Assembly (NCBI GenBank): GCA_943324545.2
Contig: CALPMA020000006.1
Coordinates: 1 to 35,215, forward strand
Direction: 5' to 3'
Length of the DNA: 35,215 nucleotides
Source: Chitinophaga pinensis
Lineage (GTDB): Bacteria; Bacteroidota; Bacteroidia; Flavobacteriales; Flavobacteriaceae
Part shown: piece by piece, positions 1 to 7,666 of the stretch
Numbering within the stretch: the stretch's first letter is position 1
How the letters are laid out: each line of letters starts with the position of its first letter
Position numbers and translations under genes: made by a program
The notes under the pieces: model-generated
Databases searched by the model: none
Seen by the model: the letters and a program-made list of their open reading frames with translations, nothing else
What the model was told of the DNA's origin: nothing

Positions 1-672
1 AATTCCGAAACCTGGTGTTTCACAATTGGGGCATAATGATTTTATCTTGTCAACTAATTTAAAAGTAGCATTTTCAATTACTTTCATCCGACTGGGGTTG
101 AACATGGCTCTCATATCAGTTTCAATATAAGCGGTACCATAATTTTTAATTAGCTTAAAAAAAGTATCATATAGTAAATTCTCATCAATTATTCCTTTAG
201 TAATTCCGTCTAATTTCTCTTTTGATTTTCTAAGAATTAGGCCATGTAAAGGAAAATTTGATTTGGTTGCAAATTCTTGAAGTTCTTCTATTGTTTTTAT
301 TTCTGAGCCATTGAAATTGGTTTCTAAACTTAGCTCTCGTGCACTAATTTCAATATTATTTTTCTTGTCTATAAAGACTAAAAATTCATCATCGGCAGCT
401 GCAAAAAAAATGGTGGGATGAGATCCAAAAGAACCTTCACTTGCAATTGCTAAATCACAATTTGTTAAATCCATACCTATTAAGCATTTATTTCGAGCAG
501 TTGTAATTGGATCTTCCGTTCTTTCAATCTCTCCAGTAAATGTTCCCAATTTATCAGTATCTAAATCAGAAGCAACAAAGCATTTCACTCCCAATTGGCT
601 TTCTAAAATTGGAGCAATTACTTTTTCTTTTTGGTGTTTTGTTGCAATAAGTAAATTCCTTCCTTGGAACAT
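1..672 (-). CDS. DUF6671 family protein, 3' end cut by window edge
   Basis: I translated this leftward frame by hand: it is open for 224 codons from the ATG at 672 to the window edge, so the C-terminus is missing. The protein begins MFQGRNLLIATKHQKEK and keeps blocks I recognise from DUF6671 proteins: GTFTGEIER (about 43-51), the ITTARNKCL region, ASEGSFGSHP (78-86) and ADDEFLVFIDKKNN. Near the cut end is CPNC (C214, C217), the start of what should be a C-terminal zinc ribbon. Function is unknown; the family is conserved in bacteria. The start overlaps the upstream gene's stop as TAATG, so translation is probably coupled. Family call moderately sure; no role inferred. Confidence 0.75.
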   Translation of the reverse strand, partial: MFQGRNLLIATKHQKEKVIAPILESQLGVKCFVASDLDTDKLGTFTGEIERTEDPITTARNKCLIGMDLTNCDLAIASEGSFGSHPTIFFAAADDEFLVFIDKKNNIEISARELSLETNFNGSEIKTIEELQEFATKSNFPLHGLILRKSKEKLDGITKGIIDENLLYDTFFKLIKNYGTAYIETDMRAMFNPSRMKVIENATFKLVDKIKSLCPNCETPGFGI

Positions 673-953
673 TAATTGTCTTTTAATGAAATGTTTATTT
701 CCGAATTAATCACCAGTTTTTTGTTATTGGCTTTAGCCTCTAAAATAATTTCCTCAAGTTTTTCAATCTCGTTTTTTAGTAGTGGAATTTTCTTTTGAGC
801 CGTTTCATCGTCTTTTCCATATCGCTCTTGAGAACTCCAATTTTGTATATTATGAAAATTGATTTTGGAATTAAACATACTTGTTAGGATTTCTCTCGCC
901 TCATTGAATGAAAATTCACCTTCGATAAGTTTTAATTTTTCAATTTTATTCAT
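672..953 (-). CDS. small conserved hypothetical protein (93 aa)
   Basis: A 93-residue soluble protein without signal peptide or membrane segment. The second half (about 52-80) is rich in Glu, Lys, Leu and Ile with heptad-like spacing and may form a coiled coil. The middle has a SSQERYGKDD stretch. I do not recognise a named domain, though the pattern resembles short flavobacterial hypothetical proteins I have seen. It sits between two genes with overlapping ends: its ATG lies inside the last codons of the 58-aa gene upstream (8-nt overlap), and its TAA shares a base with the DUF6671 ATG. This suggests one transcript with coupled translation. Function unknown. Confidence 0.7.
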   Translation of the reverse strand: MNKIEKLKLIEGEFSFNEAREILTSMFNSKINFHNIQNWSSQERYGKDDETAQKKIPLLKNEIEKLEEIILEAKANNKKLVINSEINISLKDN

Positions 954-1122
954 TTTCTTTTGAATTTTTAGGGGATGATGATTTTAATGCTAATACTCCA
1001 ATAATTATTGATAATGATGTAAATATTTGACTATTTATTTCGTCTTTTGTTATAAATGCTGAAACAAGAAATGAAATCATTACTATTAAATAGAAGCTTG
1101 TTTTCATTCGAATTAAATCCAT
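946..1122 (-). CDS. small membrane protein (58 aa), first gene of leftward trio
   Basis: A short gene read directly from the minus strand, ATG at 1122 and TAA at 948-946. The 58-residue product has two hydrophobic stretches, about residues 8-24 and 33-47, separated by a charged TKDEINS turn, and ends in a polar Ser/Lys/Glu tail. It is probably a two-pass inner-membrane protein. An alternative ATG lies five codons in. The stop overlaps the start of the 93-aa gene by 8 nt, the typical arrangement of coupled genes, which is the main support that it is real. Homology unknown. Confidence 0.55.
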   Translation of the reverse strand: MDLIRMKTSFYLIVMISFLVSAFITKDEINSQIFTSLSIIIGVLALKSSSPKNSKENE

Positions 1123-1218
1123 CCTGTTTCAATTTTAGTTACTTATTAAAATTCAAAAAGTGTTGAAGTATTTTTTAAACACTGCAAAATTGATGATTCT
1201 AATTCATAAATTTTTATT

Positions 1219-1226
1219 TATCTTTG
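1219..1226 (+). promoter_or_regulatory. -7 box (TATCTTTG) of lysR promoter
   Basis: TATCTTTG fits the Bacteroidota -7 consensus TAnnTTTG and lies 24 bases before the LysR ATG. The nearest TTG upstream is 26 bases away, longer than the usual spacing of roughly 17-23, so the -33 element is uncertain. Confidence 0.5.
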
Positions 1227-1241
1227 TAATGTAATACATTA
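1227..1241. promoter_or_regulatory. 15-nt palindrome, candidate LysR operator
   Basis: TAATGTA-A-TACATTA is a perfect inverted repeat with 7-base arms and a one-base centre. It starts one base after the -7 box and ends 9 bases before the LysR start codon, where a bound protein would block transcription or initiation. LysR-type regulators bind T/A-rich dyads and often autorepress, so it is a reasonable autoregulatory site. Binding is inferred from position only. Confidence 0.45.
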
Positions 1242-1250
1242 AATATATCT

Positions 1251-2174
1251 ATGAATTATACTTTGAATCAATTGCAGATTTTTTTGAAAATAGTGCAAAC
1301 AAAAAGCGTAACAAAAGCCTCAGAAGAGTTGCATCTTACTCAACCAGCGGTTTCTATACAGTTAAAAAATTTTCAAGAACAATTCGACATTCCATTGACA
1401 GAAGTGGTAGGGCGAAAAATTTATATCACTGATTTTGGATTAGAAATTGCAGAAGCTGTTGAAAATATTATCAACCAAGTTTATGCTATTAATAATAAAA
1501 CCTTAGCTTTCAAAGGCCAATTAACAGGTCGTTTAAAAATTTCTGTAGTCTCAACTGGAAAGTATGTAATGCCTTATTTTTTATCCAATTTTATGAAACA
1601 ACATATTGGAATTGAACTAATGATGGATGTTACCAATAAAAATAAAGTTATTGAAAGTTTAGAAAATAATGAAGTTGATTTTGCTCTTGTTTCTATTTTA
1701 CCAAACTCATTAAATATTGAAAAATTAGATCTACTTCAAAATAAGTTATTCTTGGTTGGAAGCAATGAATTAAGAATAACTAATAGAACTAATATTAATG
1801 ATACTTTTAAAGATTTGCCTTTAATATTTAGAGAAAAAGGCTCTGGAACAAGACAAATAATGGAAAGTTTTATAGATCGTAATAATATTTCTGGCTTAAA
1901 AAAAATGGAGTTAACTTCTAATGAAGCGGTTAAACAATCATTATTAGCAGGTTTAGGTTATTCAATTATGCCTTTAATTGGAATTAAAAACGAAATTCAT
2001 AATAATGAATTAAAAATCATCTCAATTAAAGGTCTTCCAATAAAAACAACTTGGAGTTTAATTTGGTTAAAGGGAAAGAAACATTCCCCGGTTTCTAAAT
2101 CTTTTTTAGAGTATTTGACTAAAGAAAAGGACCAAATTATTCAGGAACAATTTAGCTGGTACGAACAATATTAG
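1251..2174 (+). CDS. LysR-family transcriptional regulator
   Basis: At 307 residues it matches the usual LysR length. The N-terminal winged HTH (about 1-60) contains the family signature: LNQLQIFLKIVQTKSVTKAS, then LTQPAVSIQLKNFQ. A linker helix leads to a periplasmic-binding-protein-like effector domain (about 90-295) with the paired Rossmann-like lobes expected of the CysB/CbbR type; GSGTRQIMES near residue 200 is a common motif in CbbR/CysB-like members. It is divergent from the leftward trio (DUF6671 operon), with only 128 bases between them, which makes those genes candidate targets besides its own promoter. The effector cannot be read from sequence. Confidence 0.93.
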   Translation: MNYTLNQLQIFLKIVQTKSVTKASEELHLTQPAVSIQLKNFQEQFDIPLTEVVGRKIYITDFGLEIAEAVENIINQVYAINNKTLAFKGQLTGRLKISVVSTGKYVMPYFLSNFMKQHIGIELMMDVTNKNKVIESLENNEVDFALVSILPNSLNIEKLDLLQNKLFLVGSNELRITNRTNINDTFKDLPLIFREKGSGTRQIMESFIDRNNISGLKKMELTSNEAVKQSLLAGLGYSIMPLIGIKNEIHNNELKIISIKGLPIKTTWSLIWLKGKKHSPVSKSFLEYLTKEKDQIIQEQFSWYEQY

Positions 2175-2263
2175 AGGAAGAAAATTACAAATATTTTTTT
2201 AAACAAAATTTTAAATTACAATAAAACCTTCATTCTTTAAACCACTGTTAAAAGTCAGTTTTA

Positions 2264-2885
2264 CTATTTTACCTCTTGTAATTCTATGCCTTTTGGAATT
2301 AAAAAAAAATCATCTTCTATTTTTCTAAAATTGATTTTAATAGCAGTGCTTTCTAATGTCAAACCTTGATTTTCAATTATGAAAAGTGTTTTTAGCGGAA
2401 TAGATTTTGTGATTGAAGTAATCTTATTGAGATTTCCATATTTATGGTTATTATAAAATTTAGGATCTATTGATAATTTTGAACTGAAATAATATTTTTG
2501 TATGACGCCAAGAGATTTAATAATTAATTCATCGCAAATGATACCTAATGCCTGCAAAGCTTTCTTATTAACTGTTATTTTAGTTATACTGTCGTTATTA
2601 GAATTCGCATCATTACTATAAATTATTCTTTTTTTTTTTTGGTGTAAATTTTATTTCATTTTTTTTATAAATCGTCCAAGTTTGATTGTTTGGAACACTG
2701 TATTTGTAGTTTCCATTTTTATAATAATAATTCTCGATTGAGTCAGTTATCATTTGGCAATATTCAATCTTCCAACCAATCTTATTGCTTTTGCACTCAT
2801 TTTTATATATAATTTCTCCTTCAAAGTTTTGTGAAAAAGATGTTGTAGAGAAAAACAAAAAAAATAAAATAAGTTTAAAGTTCAT
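2264..2885 (-). pseudogene. secreted protein gene split by frameshift at poly-A tract
   Basis: Two leftward frames make one gene. The first (start 2885) encodes a signal peptide (MNFKLILFFLFFSTTSFSQ) followed by NFEGEIIYKN and ends at a TAG just after a run of 12 A (plus-strand T, 2629-2640). Removing one A joins it in frame to the second part, which has no upstream stop and runs to 2264; the repaired protein would be 206 residues. The joined text reads like a flavobacterial secreted family that begins 'F.G.I.Y.N', carries G.YK, and later shows 'CDE.I....G.QKYYF....S.DP...NHK.GN', similar in style to DUF4412/GLPGLI proteins. The family assignment is from memory. It could be a true pseudogene, a phase-variable gene, or an assembly error in the homopolymer. 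Confidence 0.75.
2629..2640 (-). repeat. 12-nt homopolymer (A12 on the coding strand)
   Basis: A perfect run of 12 A on the minus strand inside the coding region. In its present length translation ends a few codons later; a length of 11 or 14 would restore the long frame. Runs of this length slip easily during replication. Confidence 0.9.
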
Positions 2886-3015
2886 AATTTAAGGTTGTTT
2901 TAACTTAAAACTTAAAGTTATAAATATTAACCTACTGATTTATGGGATATATTAATTGGGTAATTCGTTATTAAGTTATTTTAATTATTAAAATGGATAA
3001 TAGATGAGAGCTAGA

Positions 3016-3588
3016 TTATATCTTCTTCACATATTGCGTGATAATCACAATAGTTTGTCCATCAACACGACCTTCAATGTATTCTGCATTTTCGTGATCC
3101 AATCGAATGTTTCTCACTGAGGTGCCTTGTTTAGCAACCATGCTTGACCCTTTTACTTTCAAATCTTTAATTAAAACTACCGAATCTCCTGTAGCTAAAA
3201 TAACGCCATTTACATCGCGGTGAACGACCTTGTTTTCGTCGTCTTCTCCTTCGCCAGTTGCTTGCGCCCAAGCTAATGTCTCGTCGTCAAGATACATCAT
3301 ATCTAACAATTCTTTGGGCCAACCCGCTAAACGTAAACGACTTAACATTCTCCAAGCCACAACTTGAACGGCTACATTTTCGTTCCACATGCTGTCGTTC
3401 AAACAACGCCAATGGTTTAGATCTTCATTTCCTGGGTTATCAATTTGGTCTATGCATGTTTTGCAAGCCAATAAATTATCGTCTAATCCACCTTTTTTTG
3501 TAGGCAACACATTGAATACTTTTAGGTTTTCAGTCGATGCACACAATTCACATTTTGATTCGCTGCGTTTGTTTAAGGCTCTTTCCAT
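3016..3588 (-). CDS. phnA: PhnA domain protein (zinc-ribbon + PhnA)
   Basis: The 190-residue protein starts with a zinc-ribbon carrying CxxC pairs at C13/C16 and C42/C45, the PhnA N-terminal domain. The C-terminal PhnA domain shows VHRDVNGVILATGDSVVLIKDLKVKGSS and then a conserved RNIRL...HIEGRVDG-like block (here YIEGRVDG). It is longer than the about 110-residue E. coli type because of a middle insert (about 55-120), a form common in Bacteroidota. Despite its name the family is not required for phosphonate breakdown and its cellular role is unresolved. It follows coaD after 62 bases and may be read from the same transcript. Confidence 0.9.
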   Translation of the reverse strand: MERALNKRSESKCELCASTENLKVFNVLPTKKGGLDDNLLACKTCIDQIDNPGNEDLNHWRCLNDSMWNENVAVQVVAWRMLSRLRLAGWPKELLDMMYLDDETLAWAQATGEGEDDENKVVHRDVNGVILATGDSVVLIKDLKVKGSSMVAKQGTSVRNIRLDHENAEYIEGRVDGQTIVIITQYVKKI

Positions 3589-3650
3589 AATTTTATTTTA
3601 GGATGCGGAAATACAATTATATATACACTTCCCTAAATGGTATTTAGTTT

Positions 3651-4115
3651 CTAATTTTGTTTTTTTACTCGAACTGCCTCAGGAACGAGTTTTTCATATT
3701 CACCACCATTTCTAATAACATCGCGAACAATGCTAGAACTTATATAGGAGGTTTTAGCTGCCGTTAGTAAAAACACGGTTTCAATTTTGGAGAGTTTTCT
3801 ATTGGTGTGGGCTATGGCTTTTTCAAACTCAAAGTCGGCAGGATTTCTCAAGCCACGAAGGATATAGTTGGCCTTAATTTTTGCACATAAATCGATAGTC
3901 AAACCTTGATAAGTGATTACCGAAACTTTAGGTTCGTTTTTAAATGTCTCCTCAATGAATCTCTTGCGTTCTTCTAAGGAAAACATATATTTTTTTTCAG
4001 AATTAACACCAATAGCGATTACAATTTCATGAAATAATGGAATGGCTCTTTTAATAATATCTTCATGTCCTAAAGTTAAAGGATCAAATGATCCAGGGAA
4101 AACGGCTTTTTTCAT
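3651..4115 (-). CDS. coaD: phosphopantetheine adenylyltransferase
   Basis: CoaD transfers AMP from ATP to 4'-phosphopantetheine to give dephospho-CoA, the penultimate step of CoA synthesis in the cytosol. The 154-residue length is typical. The nucleotidyltransferase signature FPGSFDPLTLGH has the (T/H)xGH motif at residues 14-17. Also present are LRGLRNPADFEFE, which shapes the substrate pocket, and the ISSSIVRD motif near residue 127 that binds ATP phosphates. It starts 24 bases after the ddl stop, so ddl and coaD are probably cotranscribed, an order I know from other flavobacteria. Confidence 0.97.
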   Translation of the reverse strand: MKKAVFPGSFDPLTLGHEDIIKRAIPLFHEIVIAIGVNSEKKYMFSLEERKRFIEETFKNEPKVSVITYQGLTIDLCAKIKANYILRGLRNPADFEFEKAIAHTNRKLSKIETVFLLTAAKTSYISSSIVRDVIRNGGEYEKLVPEAVRVKKQN

Positions 4116-4139
4116 ATGTATTTTTATAGGTGTAAAGAT

Positions 4140-5114
4140 TTAATTATTTAATGCCAATTCAATTGCGTTGGTGAACAATTCTTCTAATGAAATTCCAGCT
4201 ACTTTGGCTTGTTGCGGAATCAAACTTTCGGTGGTTAAACCGGGTATAGTGTTCATTTCTAGCATGTGCGGTTCTCCGTTTACAATGATGAATTCGCTTC
4301 TTGAGAAGCCTTTCATTTTTAAAATTTCGTAGGCGCGTTTTGCAATGTCACCTACTTTATGAGTCATTTCATCAGAAATTCTAGCCGGTGTAATTTCCTG
4401 AGATTTTCCTAAATATTTGGCTTCATAATCGAAGAAGTCGTTTTCTGAAACTATTTCAGTAATTGGTAAAACGGTAATTTTTCCTTGATAATTAATCACT
4501 CCTACCGAAACTTCTGTTCCGTCAAGGAAACTCTCAATAATAATTTCGTTATCTTCTTTATAGGCTACTTCAATGGCAATTGGCAATTCTGCAGCTGTTT
4601 TTACTTTTGAAATTCCAAAGCTAGACCCTGATTTATTTGGTTTCACAAAACAAGGTAAACCAACTTTATTTATAATTTCGGAAGTGTCAACGTGATCTCC
4701 TTTATTTAGATAATAGGAAGTAGCTGTTTTAATTCCGTAGGGTTTTAATACAGATAATAAATCGCGTTTGTTGAAGGTAAGTGCTGCTTGGTAATAATCG
4801 CATGAGGTTTGTGGTATTCCCAATAATTCGAAATAAGCTTGCATTAATCCATCTTCACCTGGAGTTCCATGGATGGCATTAAAAACTGCATCGAAGGCAA
4901 TTTTTGTTCCGTTTACTGTGGTTGAAAAATCGTTTTTATCAATTGGAAATTCAACATTATTAGCATCAACATAGACCCATTTTTCTTTGAAAACATGGAT
5001 GCGATAACCCTTAAATTTCGATTGATCTAAAAAGTTAAACACCACATTTCCACTGACTAACGAAATTTTATATTCGCTTGAATAACCTCCCATGATAATT
5101 GCAATATTCTTCAT
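4140..5114 (-). CDS. ddl: D-alanine--D-alanine ligase
   Basis: Ddl joins two D-alanines with ATP to make the dipeptide that ends the peptidoglycan stem. The 324-residue ATP-grasp enzyme shows HGTPGEDG at 82-89, the glycine-rich loop KSGSSFGIS around 161-169, and the metal/phosphate site EMNTIPGLT at 286-294. The omega-loop has FFDYEAKY with Tyr at 230, the residue class typical of D-Ala-D-Ala rather than D-Ala-D-Lac ligases, so vancomycin-type substrate switching is not expected. It is divergent from the PASTA gene and upstream of coaD. Confident call. Confidence 0.97.
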   Translation of the reverse strand: MKNIAIIMGGYSSEYKISLVSGNVVFNFLDQSKFKGYRIHVFKEKWVYVDANNVEFPIDKNDFSTTVNGTKIAFDAVFNAIHGTPGEDGLMQAYFELLGIPQTSCDYYQAALTFNKRDLLSVLKPYGIKTATSYYLNKGDHVDTSEIINKVGLPCFVKPNKSGSSFGISKVKTAAELPIAIEVAYKEDNEIIIESFLDGTEVSVGVINYQGKITVLPITEIVSENDFFDYEAKYLGKSQEITPARISDEMTHKVGDIAKRAYEILKMKGFSRSEFIIVNGEPHMLEMNTIPGLTTESLIPQQAKVAGISLEELFTNAIELALNN

Positions 5115-5149
5115 TTTTCACTCTTTAATTTAATTTTATTTCAAATACC

Positions 5150-5219
5150 TAGCCCTGACAGAAGGGAAATCCCACGCTTTTTTGCGTGAATTGGAATGAT
5201 GGCAGGAAATAGCTCCTAA
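5150..5219 (+). ncRNA. candidate Flavo-1-like structured element / interspersed repeat
   Basis: The ddl/PASTA gap holds a structured 70-nt segment that runs from TAGCCCTGACAGAAG to AGCTCCTAA. It can fold into a rod: AGC (5151-5153) with GCT (5212-5214), CCTG (5154-5157) with CAGG (5203-5206), TCC (5170-5172) with GGA (5193-5195), and a terminal hairpin CACGC (5173-5177) / GCGTG (5184-5188) around six T. The conserved ends and variable tip match my memory of an abundant Flavobacterium intergenic repeat, which I associate with the Flavo-1 RNA motif. Name and strand come from memory; the folding is visible. It could be a mobile repeat rather than a functional RNA. Confidence 0.5.
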
Positions 5220-5271
5220 TTAATAACAAAAATATCATTTTTTTTCAAACGAATTACCTTTACAATTTTTA

Positions 5272-5279
5272 TATCTTTG
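5272..5279 (+). promoter_or_regulatory. -7 box (TATCTTTG) of PASTA/rluD operon
   Basis: TATCTTTG matches TAnnTTTG. Transcription would begin only about 10 bases before the ATG at 5296, so the leader is very short. No TTG sits at the expected -33 position; a T-run does. Confidence 0.6.
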
Positions 5280-5295
5280 CAGTAAATTGAATACT

Positions 5296-5901
5296 ATGAG
5301 TTTGAAAGAATATTTAAAGAGTAAAGTTTTTGCGGTTCAAGTTTTTGTGGCTTTGATAATTATATTGGTATTAGGCTATTTATTCATGCATTGGTTAACA
5401 TTTACGACTGATCATGGAAATGAAATAACGGTTCCCAATTTGGGAAAAATGACGGAAGAGCAAGTAGAAGAAACAGTGGACGATTTGGATTTGGAATACG
5501 TTCTTTTAGATAGTGTCGATTTTAATCCTGCCTTTCCAAAGCACACGGTGGTGGAGCAAGATCCTATGCCGGGCGCAAAAGTGAAGAAGAATAGAAAGAT
5601 TTATATTAAGATAAATTCATCGGGTTTTACTATGGTTAGAATTCCTAATTTAATTCAAAAGACCTATCGTCAGGCGGGTCCAACATTAAAATCATTAGGG
5701 CTTGAACCAGGAGAAATTACCTACAAGCCAGATTTAGCAAAAGACATGGTTTTAGAAATGTATTGTAATGGTAAGAAATTAAATCCTGGAGATAAAATCT
5801 TTAAGTCTTCCAAAATTGATTTGGTTCTAGGCGATGGAAATCAGGGGTTTATTGAGCCAGCCGACAGCATTACTGCCGAAAAACCTTTAAATGAAGAATA
5901 G
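5296..5901 (+). CDS. membrane-anchored PASTA domain protein
   Basis: A 201-residue bitopic protein: a short cytoplasmic N-terminus, one membrane helix (about 12-33), then two periplasmic PASTA domains (about 42-107 and 113-178) and an acidic tail. Each PASTA unit shows the family pattern: VPNLGKMTEEQVEE then VVEQDPMPGAKVKKN in the first, IPNLIQKTYRQAG then NPGDKI in the second. PASTA domains bind peptidoglycan or its precursors in kinases and PBPs; here no kinase or penicillin-binding domain is attached. I chose the ATG at 5296 over an in-frame TTG at 5287 because the promoter -7 box ends at 5279. It overlaps the downstream pseudouridine synthase by 11 nt and is divergent from ddl, suggesting a cell-wall context. 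Confidence 0.93.
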   Translation: MSLKEYLKSKVFAVQVFVALIIILVLGYLFMHWLTFTTDHGNEITVPNLGKMTEEQVEETVDDLDLEYVLLDSVDFNPAFPKHTVVEQDPMPGAKVKKNRKIYIKINSSGFTMVRIPNLIQKTYRQAGPTLKSLGLEPGEITYKPDLAKDMVLEMYCNGKKLNPGDKIFKSSKIDLVLGDGNQGFIEPADSITAEKPLNEE

Positions 5902-6937
5902 CAATACCGACATAGAGGAAATAGAAGAAGAGTTATTTGAGCATTTTAGATTTGATGTTCCTAAAGGGCAATTGTTATTGAGAATTGACAAATTTTTGAT
6001 GAATTTGATTCCTAATGCCACACGAAATAAAATTCAAAATGCAGCTTCTGCAGGAGATATTTATGTGAATGATATACCTGTAAAATCAAATTATCGTGTA
6101 AAACCTATGGATGTGGTTCGGATTATGTTATCACACCCTCCGTTTGAAAACCGCGTAGATCCTGAGAATATCCCCCTAAACATTGTTTATGAAGACAATA
6201 CTTTATTGCTAATAAACAAATCCTCCGATTTTGTAGTTCATCCTGGACATGGAAATTATACTGGTACTTTAGTGAATGCCTTGGCGTATCATTTTGAGAA
6301 TTTGCCAATGAATTCTAGTGAGCGTCCCGGACTAGTTCACAGAATTGATAAAGACACTACCGGACTTTTAGTAATTGCAAAAACAGAAGCGGCCATGACA
6401 CATTTGGCAAAGCAATTTGAATTAAAAACTACTGAAAGAGAATACATTGCGTTAGTTTGGGGAACTGTGAAAGAAGACGAAGGTACCATTGAAGGAAATA
6501 TAGCACGACATGTAAAAGACAGAATGCAAATGGCCGTTTTTGAAGATCCTACCATTGGAAAACCAGCGGTTACACATTATAAGGTTTTGGAGCGTTTTGG
6601 TTATGTGACTTTGGTTTCTTGTATATTAGAAACCGGGCGTACACATCAAATTCGCGTTCATATGAAACATATTGGTCATCCTCTTTTTAATGATGCTCGT
6701 TATGGTGGCGATTTAATTTTGAAGGGAACTACATTTACTAAATACAAACAGTTTATAGACAATTGTTTTAAGATATTACCAAGACAAGCTTTGCACGCAA
6801 AAACACTTGGATTTGTTCATCCTACCACGGGTGAAATGATGCGTTTTGATACTGAATTACCACAAGACATGTACGAATGTATTGAAAAGTGGCGAAACTA
6901 CTCTAAGTCACACGAAGTGATGGAAGAGGAGCAATAG
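5891..6937 (+). CDS. RluA/RluD family pseudouridine synthase
   Basis: The protein isomerises uridines in 23S rRNA to pseudouridine; this is the RluD-like type with an N-terminal S4 RNA-binding domain (about 30-80, RIDKFLMNLIPNATRNKIQN) and a catalytic domain (about 95-330). The catalytic motif HRIDKDTTGLLVIAK at 150-164 contains the nucleophilic Asp (D153). A second family block, ETGRTHQIRVHMKHIGHP, is also intact. The 348-residue length is normal for Bacteroidota. Its start overlaps the PASTA gene by 11 nt, so the two are cotranscribed. The exact rRNA site is not determined; RluD-type is the best match. Confidence 0.95.
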   Translation: MKNSNTDIEEIEEELFEHFRFDVPKGQLLLRIDKFLMNLIPNATRNKIQNAASAGDIYVNDIPVKSNYRVKPMDVVRIMLSHPPFENRVDPENIPLNIVYEDNTLLLINKSSDFVVHPGHGNYTGTLVNALAYHFENLPMNSSERPGLVHRIDKDTTGLLVIAKTEAAMTHLAKQFELKTTEREYIALVWGTVKEDEGTIEGNIARHVKDRMQMAVFEDPTIGKPAVTHYKVLERFGYVTLVSCILETGRTHQIRVHMKHIGHPLFNDARYGGDLILKGTTFTKYKQFIDNCFKILPRQALHAKTLGFVHPTTGEMMRFDTELPQDMYECIEKWRNYSKSHEVMEEEQ

Positions 6938-6943
6938 ATAATA

Positions 6944-6968
6944 AAAGGGGTTCAAATTGAACCCCTTT
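6944..6968. terminator. bidirectional terminator between rluD-like gene and OMP gene
   Basis: AAAGGGGTTC (6944-6953), loop AAATT, GAACCCCTTT (6959-6968): a perfect 10-bp stem. It lies in the 38-base gap between convergent genes and can serve both. Confidence 0.85.
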
Positions 6969-6975
6969 ACTTTAT

Positions 6976-7542
6976 TTAGAAACTGTATCCTACTCTAATT
7001 CCTACTCTAGGAACTAAACTTGAAAAGGATCTATTATCTACATCGTCTGTGCCTCGCCATTCTATTTTCCAAAGGCAACCCATAGAAGGTTCGATGCTTA
7101 ACTCTTTTGAAACTTTCCATTTGTATCCAACTTCTGGATTGAAAAAGGAAATGTATTTATAAGTTCCGGTATAATTTTGTTCTTTAAAACGAATGTATCC
7201 AAATTCTAGGCTGTTTTGGTAGTAAAAATCATTCCAACTTTCTTTCTTTAAATACGTTCTGGAACCTGATGATAATAGTATCCCTGTTCCAACATATTTT
7301 TCGCCACCAAGACTAACTACTGTTCTTCCGTAGCCTAATTTTAAAATATTGGAACTGTTATAACCGAAAAGACTTTTTAAAAGGTTCTTTTTTTCTCCTG
7401 TTAATTCGAATGCGCTAGGTTCAGAAGCGCTAAACCCTAAACTTATGGTTCTTCGTTGTTCAATAACTCTTGCTTTTTTTATTTTGCCTTGTGCAAAACC
7501 AAAGTTGCTAATTAAAAGTGCTAGTACTACAATTTTTTTCAT
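6976..7542 (-). CDS. secreted, probable outer-membrane beta-barrel protein
   Basis: A 188-residue protein with a Sec signal peptide (MKKIVVLALLISNFGFAQ, cleavage near residue 18). The rest alternates polar and hydrophobic residues in strands with many Gly, Tyr, Phe and Ser, and ends ...VPRVGIRVGYSF with the C-terminal Phe typical of outer-membrane barrels. I do not recognise a named family; eight-stranded barrel proteins of about this size are common in Bacteroidota. It is convergent with the pseudouridine synthase and shares its terminator. Function unknown. Confidence 0.75.
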   Translation of the reverse strand: MKKIVVLALLISNFGFAQGKIKKARVIEQRRTISLGFSASEPSAFELTGEKKNLLKSLFGYNSSNILKLGYGRTVVSLGGEKYVGTGILLSSGSRTYLKKESWNDFYYQNSLEFGYIRFKEQNYTGTYKYISFFNPEVGYKWKVSKELSIEPSMGCLWKIEWRGTDDVDNRSFSSLVPRVGIRVGYSF

Positions 7543-7638
7543 ATTAAATTAAATTAGGTTTAGTAACAAATGTAATCAAATTATGTAATAATAGAAAAAT
7601 ACTATTATAAAGAATTAGTAATCTTATTTTGTTATTTG

Positions 7639-7646
7639 TATTTTTG
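7639..7646 (+). promoter_or_regulatory. -7 box (TATTTTTG) of yaaA
   Basis: TATTTTTG fits TAnnTTTG and ends 20 bases before the yaaA start. No convincing -33 element was found. Confidence 0.5.
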
Positions 7647-7666
7647 ATTTTCGAAAATCTACTCAC

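Noticed and set aside
3258-3601. Rightward open frames across phnA
   Set aside because: They lie opposite a well-supported PhnA gene, have no family features, and follow its codon pattern as shadows.
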